A DNA stretch of 64,000 nucleotides, from positions 310,290 through 374,289 of the forward strand of contig JAWBNK010000001.1 in NCBI GenBank assembly GCA_038827615.1, given 5' to 3'. Positions within the stretch are counted from its first letter, which is position 1. Every line of letters starts with the position of its first letter. The stretch comes from Thermosphaera sp. (lineage in GTDB: Archaea; Thermoproteota; Thermoprotei_A; Sulfolobales; Desulfurococcaceae). The notes beneath the pieces were generated by a model, which was given only the letters and a program-made list of their open reading frames with translations, ran no database searches and had not been told where the DNA came from. Position numbers and translations under genes: made by a program. Shown here piece after piece: positions 55,356 through 63,554 of the stretch.

Positions 55356-56066
55356 TTATACTTTTGCTAACGCCATGGGGACGAGCTTGATGCCAAAGGC
55401 CGGATCGACATCAAATGTTATAGTATTCTCGAAGGTTGTAGGCACCCCCTTCAGTTTTATAATGTTCATAACTTTAAGAGCCCTGCCTCCCATTTCAACG
55501 TTTTTAAGCTCGATGTATCCATCGGCTATAGCTTTAAGCCCGGCGTGCAATGATTCGCTCAACCCCTCAGGATGTATTGTGAGAATTACAAGCTTACCCT
55601 TATCGACGATTTTCTTGCCGACAGTGAGAAAGTTTGCAACATCCTCTCTCCTCGAGCCTTTAACAAGGATGCTGAATGAGTCAATCACGTAGACGTCATA
55701 TCTCTCGACGGTTGAAACCATGTGGCGTAGAGTGAGGGAGAGCAGGTCCCTGCTGGTAGAGCTAACCCACTTAACCCTTGGTATTTGGGTGGAGTAAACG
55801 TTCAACCGGCCTTTAAGGTACTCGTCCAGCACGTTGAACCCTACATTGATCATGCTTCTTACGTACCCAACCGTGGTGGTTTCGGTTGTTACAACCGTAA
55901 CTCTTAACTCGCTTTTCAGCGCACCGTAAATGAATTGTTGGGCTAAAACGGATTTCCCAGTCCCGTGTAGTCCCTCTATAACGATCAAAGCAGGGAAGGG
56001 GATGCCGCCAGCAATCTTAGTGTCTAGCTCATCGTTACCTGTGGATATCATTTTAACTCTCAACAT
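55356..56066 (-). CDS. flaH: Archaellum KaiC-like protein FlaH/ArlH
   Basis: A 236-residue RecA/KaiC-fold protein that docks to FlaI and regulates the motor by ATP binding. Walker A is EGLHGTGKSVLAQQF (about 33-47), VTTETTT is the second strand, and Walker B is YDVYVIDSFSILVKG. The start overlaps flaF by 14 bases, which is normal for this operon. Confidence 0.93.
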   Translation of the reverse strand: MLRVKMISTGNDELDTKIAGGIPFPALIVIEGLHGTGKSVLAQQFIYGALKSELRVTVVTTETTTVGYVRSMINVGFNVLDEYLKGRLNVYSTQIPRVKWVSSTSRDLLSLTLRHMVSTVERYDVYVIDSFSILVKGSRREDVANFLTVGKKIVDKGKLVILTIHPEGLSESLHAGLKAIADGYIELKNVEMGGRALKVMNIIKLKGVPTTFENTITFDVDPAFGIKLVPMALAKV

Positions 56067-56583
56067 TAATCAACACCCACTTGGTAGCTGAAGCTCCGAG
56101 GTCGGTCGTGAACACTATTCTGACAGGTTTGGAAACGTCGATATCGCTCACAGTGATCGATACTCTTATTAAACCAGCTTCTCCCTGACCAATGGAGGGG
56201 TGTTCGGCGAATTCAACGCTGTAATCCTCGACGAGGTATACCCTCTCCACTAACCATTCAACCGGGTAGTTTAGTCTGAGCGATCTAAATACGCCGGACG
56301 CCGAGTAATACTCAATTATTAAGTCACAAGTGTTAAACCTGTATACGGGTTGTGAGCCATCGTTATATACGAGGATTTCGCCTCTAAGCATCCCCCCATC
56401 GTATTCTAAGCTCGCCCAACTTATTAGTACCCGGTTCAACCTTTTTCGATAACTCTCATAAGCCTCTCTCAACGTGTTAACCGTGAATGAAAGAGAAGTT
56501 GTGATCACCCCAGTGATTGACAAGGTAATCATAAGTAAAAGGATAGTTGCTGTGAAGCCTGGAATAATGACCTCCGAAGGCAT
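56053..56583 (-). CDS. flaF: Archaellum stator protein FlaF/ArlF
   Basis: A 176-residue protein with one N-terminal transmembrane helix (about 9-32, GFTATILLLMITLSITGVITT) and an external beta-sandwich. FlaF in Sulfolobus binds the S-layer and acts as stator. The assignment FlaF versus FlaG rests on order: Sulfolobus has flaB-X-G-F-H-I-J, and here this gene directly precedes flaH. Confidence 0.82.
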   Translation of the reverse strand: MPSEVIIPGFTATILLLMITLSITGVITTSLSFTVNTLREAYESYRKRLNRVLISWASLEYDGGMLRGEILVYNDGSQPVYRFNTCDLIIEYYSASGVFRSLRLNYPVEWLVERVYLVEDYSVEFAEHPSIGQGEAGLIRVSITVSDIDVSKPVRIVFTTDLGASATKWVLINVES

Positions 56584-56592
56584 TTCAAACCC

Positions 56593-57069
56593 TCATCCCA
56601 CAGTGTAAACTGTAGAGTATCCGTTTGAAAGAACCATTTTCACCTCTAAAGGTAGTTTATACGCGGTCTCGATCTTTATTTTGAAGAGAACGGTCTCTCC
56701 CTTTTCAAAGACTCCTTGCTGTGACCCGTACTCCGTGATCTCCACGGACTCTGGGGATGTCTGTCTTGTTGAATAGTATAACGTCTTTCCGTCTGAATCG
56801 GTAATTATAAAATCGATATTTCCAAGGTCGCTGTATGAAACGTCTCCAGTGTTCTTCGCGTAGAGGTATATTATTCCTGTCTCCTTATCGATTGATGCGT
56901 GAACTATCGTGATGCTGAGCCTGTACGAGTCCGACTTGCTCTTCATACTAATAGATATTACATTTAAAACACTATTGAGCTGACCTATAACTGCCGCCGC
57001 GAAGAGAGACGCCATGAGTATGGCGACTATCGTCAGTATCGCATGTGTTATAGTTGTTGACTCTCCCAT
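56593..57069 (-). CDS. flaG: Archaellum stator protein FlaG/ArlG
   Basis: A 158-residue protein with N-terminal helix (about 10-33, ILTIVAILMASLFAAAVIG) and beta-rich external domain containing the FlaG-like YAKNTGDVSYSDLGNIDFIITDSDG. FlaG forms the stator filament with FlaF. Its start overlaps the preceding coiled-coil gene by 22 bases. Confidence 0.85.
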   Translation of the reverse strand: MGESTTITHAILTIVAILMASLFAAAVIGQLNSVLNVISISMKSKSDSYRLSITIVHASIDKETGIIYLYAKNTGDVSYSDLGNIDFIITDSDGKTLYYSTRQTSPESVEITEYGSQQGVFEKGETVLFKIKIETAYKLPLEVKMVLSNGYSTVYTVG

Positions 57070-57962
57070 TTATCGCTACCACCCTGTGATACCTCCCCCT
57101 CACTGCTTCTCCGGGATCTTCTCTCGCTCTTATCATTCTTCTCCGACTCCGCCGCAGGCTTGGCCCTAGTCCTCAGGACAGAGGCAGCGTTCAGCACCGT
57201 CTTCATGACCTCGTTCTCAATGGATTCCTCCCTTATTCCCAGATTCTTTAACAGCAGGTACATTAAGAGCGTGTTTTCCTCGGGCGTGATGTTCTCCTGG
57301 AGGGATTGTTCGACTATGTTGATTGTGGTTCTCAGAATGCCGGCCTCCTCCTTAGACACGATTCTCAACTGCTCCATTAAATCCAAGATCCTCTCTACGC
57401 TTGACTTAGGGTAGAGTCTTCTAATCTCATAGATCATCTTCATAAGGGAGATGGTCTGCTTCAAACTCATTCCTGTCAGAGCCTCCCGCTCCTCCCTCAC
57501 GACCCTGCCAGCTTCGCTCAAAATATCCACGAGATCCTCAAGCCCCTTGCCCTGGGCCTTCTCGGTTTCAACCTCCTGCCCCCTCCTCCCCTCTTTACCC
57601 ACGCTGCCCGCCGGCGAGCCCTCAGCCGATATCGCTGGTTGCCTAGCAACCTGTGGGGGTTGCTCAGCCTCCTCCTTCGGCTTATAGTAGCTGTAGGGTC
57701 CGGTTAAATCCGCTAGCGCAGCCTTTATCTCGGCTACAGCGTTCTTCAGCTCTGATACAGTGGATTTCAACTCCTTCAACTCCCTGCCAATATCCAGCTC
57801 CTGGGACACTATCTCCTCACCCCTCTCCCCTCCTCCACGGGTCTCAACCTCCTCCACGTACGCACTCTTAATGAAGTATGAGAGTATCGGTCTAGTGAAA
57901 AGCCTGCAGAACCAGCAGTTGCAGGGCCAGACCGCGTCCAGGTACATTCCAGCGTCAAGCAC
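57048..57962 (-). CDS. Cys-rich coiled-coil archaellum-associated protein (possible FlaX counterpart)
   Basis: A 304-residue protein in the FlaX position. The N-terminus has CNCWFC (C-x-C-x2-C). Residues about 50-90 form a coiled coil (ELKELKSTVSELKNAVAEIK) followed by LTGPYSYYKP, a low-complexity acidic linker (about 95-150), then a helical domain (about 160-275) and a charged Ser/Arg-rich tail. Sulfolobus FlaX has a membrane helix plus coiled coil. Here the membrane part may be supplied by the preceding 91-residue protein, whose stop overlaps this start by 8 bases. GTG (57962) or ATG (57947) could be the start. Confidence 0.6.
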   Translation of the reverse strand: MLDAGMYLDAVWPCNCWFCRLFTRPILSYFIKSAYVEEVETRGGGERGEEIVSQELDIGRELKELKSTVSELKNAVAEIKAALADLTGPYSYYKPKEEAEQPPQVARQPAISAEGSPAGSVGKEGRRGQEVETEKAQGKGLEDLVDILSEAGRVVREEREALTGMSLKQTISLMKMIYEIRRLYPKSSVERILDLMEQLRIVSKEEAGILRTTINIVEQSLQENITPEENTLLMYLLLKNLGIREESIENEVMKTVLNAASVLRTRAKPAAESEKNDKSERRSRRSSEGEVSQGGSDKWESQQL

Positions 57963-58230
57963 ATACCTCCAGCCCCCTCTCCCTGAAGTAAGAAGGGCTC
58001 CGCAAGATCAAGGCAGAATCCACCACGACGTGGAGTATAAAGGATGCAAAGGGTAACAGTGCAAATCCCAGCGCCACGGACACTCCCAATCCGAGAGGGT
58101 TGGGTAGCATCGTTAAAATCTTTTCCACCGTGAGCGTGAAGCCAGCGAGTAAACCAGCAAGTATGCAGGTAGATGAAGCCAAAACCACTTTCAAACCCCT
58201 CCTCAAAACTCCTTCCTTAAAACACCCCAT
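57955..58230 (-). CDS. Small two-helix membrane protein of the archaellum operon
   Basis: A 91-residue protein with two transmembrane segments (about 14-32, VVLASSTCILAGLLAGFTL, and 47-70, LGVSVALGFALLPFASFIL) and basic ends. It is not recognised as a known fla component. It lies directly after the archaellin terminator and overlaps the coiled-coil gene, so it probably belongs to the motor complex. Confidence 0.62.
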   Translation of the reverse strand: MGCFKEGVLRRGLKVVLASSTCILAGLLAGFTLTVEKILTMLPNPLGLGVSVALGFALLPFASFILHVVVDSALILRSPSYFRERGLEVCA

Positions 58231-58270
58231 GCAAACCCCCTCGAAACAACGCGGTAAGTGGAGTGAAGGG

Positions 58271-58277
58271 AAAAAAA
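58271..58277 (-). terminator. Poly-T terminator after archaellin
   Basis: A T7 tract on the minus strand, 17 bases past the flaB stop. It would let archaellin mRNA be made in excess over the motor genes by partial termination, as known in Sulfolobus. Confidence 0.6.
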
Positions 58278-58293
58278 GAGTTGAGCAATTAGA

Positions 58294-58905
58294 TCACCCA
58301 AGGTTTACGAAGCTGCCTGCAGACAGAGTGGGAGGCACCGTCCTCTCGATGACTAGCGGAGCTCCCTGCAAAGGCCTTATTTCGACGGTGAACTTGTCGT
58401 ACTGTCTAAGACTCAATCCGGATATGACGAGCAGGAACTTCTCACCAGGCTCCAGCACAGTGTCGTTGTCTCCCTGGATAATGTAGATGTTCGCAACGAC
58501 AGATTGGCTAGAATCGACTCCTAACGTAGTAAGATTTACTGGAGACCCGGTTGGATTTTCTGGGCTACTTCCGGAGTTGATCTTTACATAGGCTCCATCA
58601 GGTAGATTTATCATGACGTCGATTTTCGAGGGGTGGAAGTCTACTGCTAATTGCCCTGGTGAGACCTTCAACGGTATGTAGATCTTCTCTACGTTTGTTT
58701 CAGTATTTACATATCCTAATACTGAACCGTCCACCTCTAGAGCGGTTGTCGCCTCGTTCAATCCTTGCTGCATTACTTCTTTACTCTTCTGTGTAGTGTA
58801 CATTCCCATGTTTATTACTACGAATGCTAGGGCTGCCGCTACTATCACGAATGCTATTAGGACGATTGCGGCTTCTATTCCAACGATACCTTTCTTGCCG
58901 GGCAT
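58294..58905 (-). CDS. flaB: Archaellin (archaeal flagellin)
   Basis: A 203-residue filament subunit. I chose the ATG at 58903-58905 because it gives the class III signal MPGKKG, cleaved by PibD/FlaK before IVGIEAAIVLIAFVIVAAALAF, the conserved archaellin helix. The longer frame upstream would bury it. The external beta domain carries possible N-glycosylation sites (NLT, NDT). Only one archaellin gene is present. It is preceded by GGTGTCAGGT and a TATA-like TTTTAAATAA. Confidence 0.95.
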   Translation of the reverse strand: MPGKKGIVGIEAAIVLIAFVIVAAALAFVVINMGMYTTQKSKEVMQQGLNEATTALEVDGSVLGYVNTETNVEKIYIPLKVSPGQLAVDFHPSKIDVMINLPDGAYVKINSGSSPENPTGSPVNLTTLGVDSSQSVVANIYIIQGDNDTVLEPGEKFLLVISGLSLRQYDKFTVEIRPLQGAPLVIERTVPPTLSAGSFVNLG

Positions 58906-58936
58906 ACCTGACACCACGAGTCTTCTCTCCTGATGG

Positions 58937-58946
58937 TTATTTAAAA
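58937..58946. promoter_or_regulatory. Symmetric TATA-like box shared by flaB and the GC-rich RNA element
   Basis: TTATTTAAAA (plus) / TTTTAAATAA (minus). On the minus strand it is about 35-40 bases before the flaB ATG. On the plus strand it lies about 10-25 bases before the GC-rich element. Confidence 0.55.
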
Positions 58947-59052
58947 CCCCTACTGCGGATTCGCCGAGCCGCCGACGCACAGGTCTCTGCTAATGAGACG
59001 TCGAGCCGACGAAGCCGCTGGGCGAGTCCGCGCGCGGCGGGGCAGGTTTTTT
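58947..59052 (+). ncRNA. Candidate structured non-coding RNA upstream of archaellin
   Basis: A very GC-rich block in an A/T-rich genome, without a credible ORF. Plus-strand folding: CGGATTCGCC (58956-58965) pairs with GGCGAGTCCG (59021-59030) over all ten positions, using one G-U that would be an A-C mismatch on the other strand. The helix extends by two more pairs (58954-55 with 59031-32). CCCC (58947-50) can meet GGGG (59039-42). Inside, GTCTC/GAGAC (58983-87/58995-99, loop TGCTAAT) stacks on CGAC/GTCG (58973-76/59000-03). It ends in T6 (59047-52), and a TATA-like box is upstream. Confidence 0.55.
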
Positions 59053-59085
59053 AGAATTCTAGGGTAAATAATTATTGGTGGTTTT

Positions 59086-59442
59086 GTGGAGAAGAGCCTG
59101 GCGTGGGAAGGATTAAGCGTCGTTGTCGACGGCGTTATCGTGAAATCCGCGGTTGTTGCAGGCTTCTCAGAGGGGATTATCGCATACTGGCCTCCAAGCA
59201 TTAGCGACATGGTCATCGCCCTCTTCAACAAGCTCTATGTTCAGGTTCCTGGTCTTGCCTACCTTGTTCTCTACAGCCTTCGGCTTGATTCGAAATTCCT
59301 CGTAATATTAAACGGTGAGAGGATGCTGGCCCTCGAGATCGATAAGAGGGTTAATGGTGAAAAAATGGGGGAGAGGCTTCTCAAATCTTTCAAAAGACTC
59401 AACAGGTTATTCGGTGTCGATAAAACCAAGCCTCGAGAATAG
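59086..59442 (+). CDS. Small hypothetical protein next to the archaellum locus
   Basis: A 118-residue alpha/beta protein starting at GTG after GGTGG. Pattern: strands GLSVVVDGVIVKSAVVAGF and YLVLYSLRLDSKFLVILNGERMLALEI, helices between them, with a basic C-terminal helix. The pattern is slightly roadblock/longin-like but I do not recognise it. It is divergent from flaB, with the GC-rich RNA element between them, and convergent with the ArnR-like gene (36-base overlap). Confidence 0.55.
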   Translation: MEKSLAWEGLSVVVDGVIVKSAVVAGFSEGIIAYWPPSISDMVIALFNKLYVQVPGLAYLVLYSLRLDSKFLVILNGERMLALEIDKRVNGEKMGERLLKSFKRLNRLFGVDKTKPRE

Positions 59443-60256
59443 TAGATTGAACCCGAGGATCAGTGCCGAGGACCCTGCTCCCACGATTAGGAGAGCCGGG
59501 CTTTCTAGAAGTAGAGCTAAAATAATGGAGACCAACGAGGCGCCTCCCAGGGCGGCGTTTGTTTTACCGGCAATCTCACTCATCCAGGGAGACCCTGTCA
59601 GCCTCACCATCAGCTTGTACACTGGGTTTGAATGATAAGCTCTGTAGTGCGGAGTTTTCTTCAACAACTCCACGCCCTGCTTGTCGAGAAGTAGCACGTC
59701 CTCCCCCTCAGCCTTAGCCATTTTGAAGAACCTAGTGGGGTTTCTAGTGAAGGATTCGATTATAATGTCCATATTCCTCTCCCCTTCGAGAATAATTCTC
59801 GGGGCGTCGCGTAAGGGCACATAACCCCTCCCAGAGAGCCCCGCGTGCACTATGAGCCTGTAGAGGTTTATGGATGTGACTAGTTCCTTTGAAATATTCA
59901 GTCTGACGGGAGTGTCCAGCACCTCGCTCTCGGGGGTTTGCGGCGGAGAAAGAACCTCTAAGAGCTTCTTCACGAACTCTCTCCCCGTCTCGCTTAACCC
60001 CACGTAGAGCTCCCCGTTTATCTCGATTTTTTCGATCAGGTCTTTTTTTCTCAAGCTTCCTTAGAGAGTCGAGTATAGACTTCCTGGTGTCGCCGGTGAT
60101 CCTTGCAAGATCCCCGACGGAGACGAGCTCTGACCGCTCAGCCAGGTAGAGTATGATCGCGAATTGATTGCTAGCTCTTGAGAAATCAACAACGCTGTCG
60201 AGGTCCTTCAGCAGCATCAATCTCGCCGATACTCCTACAGTTTTTCCAACGAGCAT
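59407..60256 (-). CDS. ArnR-like membrane-bound winged-helix regulator, frame broken at A7
   Basis: Two frames together encode one protein of about 280 residues. Frame one (ATG 60256) gives the HTH: FAIILYLAERSELV, VGDLARITGDTRKSILDSLRKLEKK. At GAG-A7-GAC (A-run 60043-60049) the sense moves to the second frame: KKDLIEKIEI, NGELYVGLSETG (the wing), then a middle domain and two C-terminal transmembrane segments (ALGGASLVSIILALLLE, ALLIVGAGSSALILGFNLLF). One A too many separates the frames. N-terminal wHTH plus two C-terminal helices next to fla genes is the layout of Sulfolobus ArnR/ArnR1, which control archaellin expression. Confidence 0.78.
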
Positions 60257-60343
60257 TAAACCCCTTAGATATGATCCGGTTACTTAATGTTTTAAACCAG
60301 GGGCTACCGTATACGAGATCGTTTTGAAAGACAGGCGAGATGA

Positions 60344-61882
60344 ATGGGGAGGGTCTTTAAATGGTATGACATAGCTTTATGGGGGATAGCGAACTCTGCG
60401 GCATCTGGATTGCTGATCTACAGTGTTCAAAACCTCGGGAGACCTGGAGTATTTGGTGCAGACATAAGCTTATCCTACATCCTGGGCGGCGTTGCTTTTC
60501 TACCTATCGTATTATCCATGATTCAGGTTGGAATGTTCGTTAGAGATGTTGGAGGACCCTACGTGATTATTTCAAAAGCGGTATCTCCATACGTGGCCTT
60601 CATATCCATTATATTTTACATGTTCGCGAGCGGGGCGGTTTTGACGACCGGCTTCCTCTCCTCTCTCTCAGTCGAGTTTATATCAGTGCCCATTTACCTC
60701 GCAGGGTACTACTCGGGAAACGGTTTCCTAACGGGGCTTGGAATGATTTTAAACTCCACCACCTCGGTAATGGTTTTTTCAGTCCTAATTGTGTCTTCAA
60801 TATGGATCGTGAATACGGGCGGTTATAAAGTCGTAAGGAGGATGCTATATTTCACGACCTTGTTCCCGCTTGGAGTTCTGCTCGTGCTCTACATGGTCGC
60901 GCTGGTTTATCCATCGGCTCTATCGCTCTCGGGGAGCGATTTAATAGATTTCGAATCTATTAAAGCAATGGTTTTCAACGCTCAAGAGGCTTTGAAAAAC
61001 AATATTCAGCCGTTGCACCATGCCGAGGCTAGAATAGCAACTCTGAACTACGCAGTAGTGGCCTTCTGGTCCTACCTCGGCCTCGAGATCGCCGGGTTCC
61101 TCTCCGGGGAGACCAGGGAGCCTGAGAAATCATTCATTGTAGGAGGGTTGACATCTTACATCGTCATCGTTGCCTCCTACTTGCTTGCAGGCAGTGTTGT
61201 TCAGGCGGCCGGATACGACTACCTGGCATCCTACAGTTACTTATACATGCACGATCCGGATTTGCTGTTGCGCTTCACAGTATTCGAAATGGTTTTGAGA
61301 CCATCGCTCTTCCTCCCCTACTATCTCGCGTTTCGTCAACCAATCCTGGTCTTAGGGCTCGGATTTGCGGGTTTCCTGTTTTTCTACAACACAGTGTTGA
61401 CATCCTGGGCATCCTCCCTGAGAGCAGTCCACGCGATATCGGTTGATGGACTATTCCCAAGAAGCCTCGGCGAGTTCGACCCAGATAAGGGAGTATATCC
61501 TAGTGCCAACAACGTTGTTTATGCAGGAGCACTAGCTGGATTGATACTTGGGTTGATCTCGAAAGAAGTACCCCAATTTGGTCTCACAATGTTGCGAGTA
61601 TTCAACTTCTCGTATGGAGTGATGCTACTCTTCCTAGGGCTTGCACTATCTATATTCGGGATAGTAACCTTTGCTGGTTCTGGAGGAGGCGGGGTAAAAT
61701 ATACTAGGCCGAAGGTAGCTTCATCAGTGATAACTGGATTACTGTGTTTCGTTATCGGATTGTTCATCGTGGCGAGCATAGGGATCGGAGCTTCTGTGAT
61801 AGACCTTGTCGCAGTAGTCACCGCCGGGCTCGCGGTTTCTGCCCTGCTGGTTCTCCTCATAAATCAATCATTTAAACGCTAA
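60344..61882 (+). CDS. APC-superfamily amino acid permease
   Basis: A 512-residue transporter of about 12-14 helices. The N-terminal part WGIANSAASGLLIYSVQNLG ... GGVAFLPIVLSMIQVGMF corresponds to helices 1-2 of the APC fold. A GLEIAGFLSGETREPEKSF motif (about 249-267) matches the helix 6-7 region of amino acid permeases. The substrate is unknown. ATG 60344 follows AGGCGAGATG. It converges on the next membrane gene with a 15-base overlap. Confidence 0.83.
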   Translation: MGRVFKWYDIALWGIANSAASGLLIYSVQNLGRPGVFGADISLSYILGGVAFLPIVLSMIQVGMFVRDVGGPYVIISKAVSPYVAFISIIFYMFASGAVLTTGFLSSLSVEFISVPIYLAGYYSGNGFLTGLGMILNSTTSVMVFSVLIVSSIWIVNTGGYKVVRRMLYFTTLFPLGVLLVLYMVALVYPSALSLSGSDLIDFESIKAMVFNAQEALKNNIQPLHHAEARIATLNYAVVAFWSYLGLEIAGFLSGETREPEKSFIVGGLTSYIVIVASYLLAGSVVQAAGYDYLASYSYLYMHDPDLLLRFTVFEMVLRPSLFLPYYLAFRQPILVLGLGFAGFLFFYNTVLTSWASSLRAVHAISVDGLFPRSLGEFDPDKGVYPSANNVVYAGALAGLILGLISKEVPQFGLTMLRVFNFSYGVMLLFLGLALSIFGIVTFAGSGGGGVKYTRPKVASSVITGLLCFVIGLFIVASIGIGASVIDLVAVVTAGLAVSALLVLLINQSFKR

Positions 61883-62488
61883 AGCCCTGTAGACGCGGTA
61901 CGTCCAAAGCGTCGAGAATGACGCATTCAGGAAGGAGATTAGTAAAACAGGTAGCGGCGATAATAAAATATTCGAGAAGACTGAGGGCTGCACGATTATG
62001 TTCCCGAGAAATATGGTTCCAGCCGAATTGCTCCTCACGTACTCTCCTCCTATTGAATCGAGAATATCTTTGATATACACTGCGTGTGTAAGGTAGAAAA
62101 ACGATGTTGAAAAAACAGATGAAAGCCCTGTTGCAAACATCAACCGGGCTACTATTATGACATGTCTCCTGCGCATCCAGTTAGTGATTGCATTGAGACC
62201 GAGGCTCAGCGTTATTAGCGCGTGAATGGTTATGGGGATACTTAGGCTTGCGGCTTTATCCAACTCGGGTATCTTCAAGGTGGTGTTATACATTCTCAAG
62301 TAGTAAGAGGAAAATGACACGAATCCCTTGACTATGCCGTCGATAAAGTAGAGTGGCACTATCAGGATGAGAAGTATGATTATGCTAAACAAGATGGAAG
62401 AGATGCCCGCTAAGAATTGATATGTTAACAAGGCTTCATCATCCTTCAAGCTTCCCCACCCATGTGTAAACCCGGCGCGCGAAAACAT
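61868..62488 (-). CDS. Polytopic membrane protein of a signal-peptidase operon
   Basis: A 206-residue protein (or about 193 if it starts at TTG 62449, which avoids most of the overlap with the previous gene). Four or five hydrophobic segments: about 28-50, 78-102, 113-135, 160-195. Unknown family. It is the third gene of an operon with a signal peptidase and a beta-rich secreted protein, so it may act in export or assembly. Confidence 0.6.
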   Translation of the reverse strand: MFSRAGFTHGWGSLKDDEALLTYQFLAGISSILFSIIILLILIVPLYFIDGIVKGFVSFSSYYLRMYNTTLKIPELDKAASLSIPITIHALITLSLGLNAITNWMRRRHVIIVARLMFATGLSSVFSTSFFYLTHAVYIKDILDSIGGEYVRSNSAGTIFLGNIIVQPSVFSNILLSPLPVLLISFLNASFSTLWTYRVYRALAFK

Positions 62489-63554
62489 AGCTTACTTCCA
62501 CGTAAGTAGCCCCACCGCTTGTTTCACTAACGCTGATCTCCCTGGTCTCAAACGGCTCTAGGGTGAAACCCGGAAGGGTGTTCTCTTGGACTTTTAGCGA
62601 GTATGCTCCTAGTCCAGCGGAGTAGACTCTTCTCAACCTCACGCCTAATATCTCTATGCGTCCAGGGCTTGGATTGTAAGCTATGATCCTTCCCTTGCTA
62701 GCTGTGAAGACGGGATGATTCCACTCTACCACCACCGGGTATCTTCCCAGCAACACTCCTTTGTCTAGCTTGATCTTCACCTGTGCGATGAAGGCTGAGA
62801 GATTAGAGTCTAAGAGCACTTCGTAAAACCCGTCAGGGGGCTGGATCACTATTTGATTATTTTCTGCCCGATACTCGGAGCATGGTGAGAAGATGTTTTT
62901 CGCCACGAGGACGCATTCTTCAATGCTGACTATATTGAGGCCTGAGGGGACATAATCTATTACGATGGAAGTCGAGTTTGTCCTAGTTGAGAGCCTCACA
63001 AGGGCCACATCCGGCGGAACTATTCGAGTTGGATAAGGCGGTGTTTGAATGACGTAGATAGTTAAGAAAGCCAAATCCAGGATTAGCAAGGCTAAAAACA
63101 CAAACGTTTCAATGACGAAGGCTTGTTTCAAACCCTTCCAAGGCTTAATAGGGAAAAACATCAATGTGATCGATAAAACAACAAGTGGAAGCCAAATTAT
63201 CAGGGGGATGGAACTAACTACCTTGAATCTTATCAGCTCGACAGGGATTGGCGGGTCAACTGAAGGGTTATAGTCCCCTTTTGTGACGGCAGTTGTTGCG
63301 TTTATTTGTACTAGTCTGTGAACAATGCACGTGAACTCCTCTTTACAATAAATAACGATGTCCCCTGTTGAGATAGGCGTTAGAGATGAGGACACCCCTA
63401 CGACTAGGTCCCCTGGCTTAAGAGAAGGATACATGGAAAAACCCGAGACCGTGAACAACCCTAGAGGGGTGGGGAGGATTCTCGACCCGATGCTAAACCA
63501 AGTAATTAACACGATATAAGCAACCTGGATTAAGCGTTTCACCCAGTTTTTCAA
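62439..63554 (-). CDS. Signal peptidase I (S26B, SipW-like) with large external domain
   Basis: A 371-residue signal peptidase starting at TTG after GGAGGAGGAG, overlapping the previous stop (TTGA). The catalytic Ser is in VSGFSMYPSLKPGDLVVG and the archaeal-type His in CIVHRLVQI, followed by KGDYN. Membrane helices lie at about 7-25, 128-150 and 157-180. Ordinary archaeal signal peptidases end soon after the second helix. Here about 190 beta-rich residues follow on the outside (SIVIDYVPSGLNIV, GFYEVLLDSNLSAFI, GRYPVVVEWNHP). Such an ectodomain suggests a dedicated substrate. Confidence 0.85.
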   Translation of the reverse strand: MKNWVKRLIQVAYIVLITWFSIGSRILPTPLGLFTVSGFSMYPSLKPGDLVVGVSSSLTPISTGDIVIYCKEEFTCIVHRLVQINATTAVTKGDYNPSVDPPIPVELIRFKVVSSIPLIIWLPLVVLSITLMFFPIKPWKGLKQAFVIETFVFLALLILDLAFLTIYVIQTPPYPTRIVPPDVALVRLSTRTNSTSIVIDYVPSGLNIVSIEECVLVAKNIFSPCSEYRAENNQIVIQPPDGFYEVLLDSNLSAFIAQVKIKLDKGVLLGRYPVVVEWNHPVFTASKGRIIAYNPSPGRIEILGVRLRRVYSAGLGAYSLKVQENTLPGFTLEPFETREISVSETSGGATYVEVSYVFARRVYTWVGKLEG

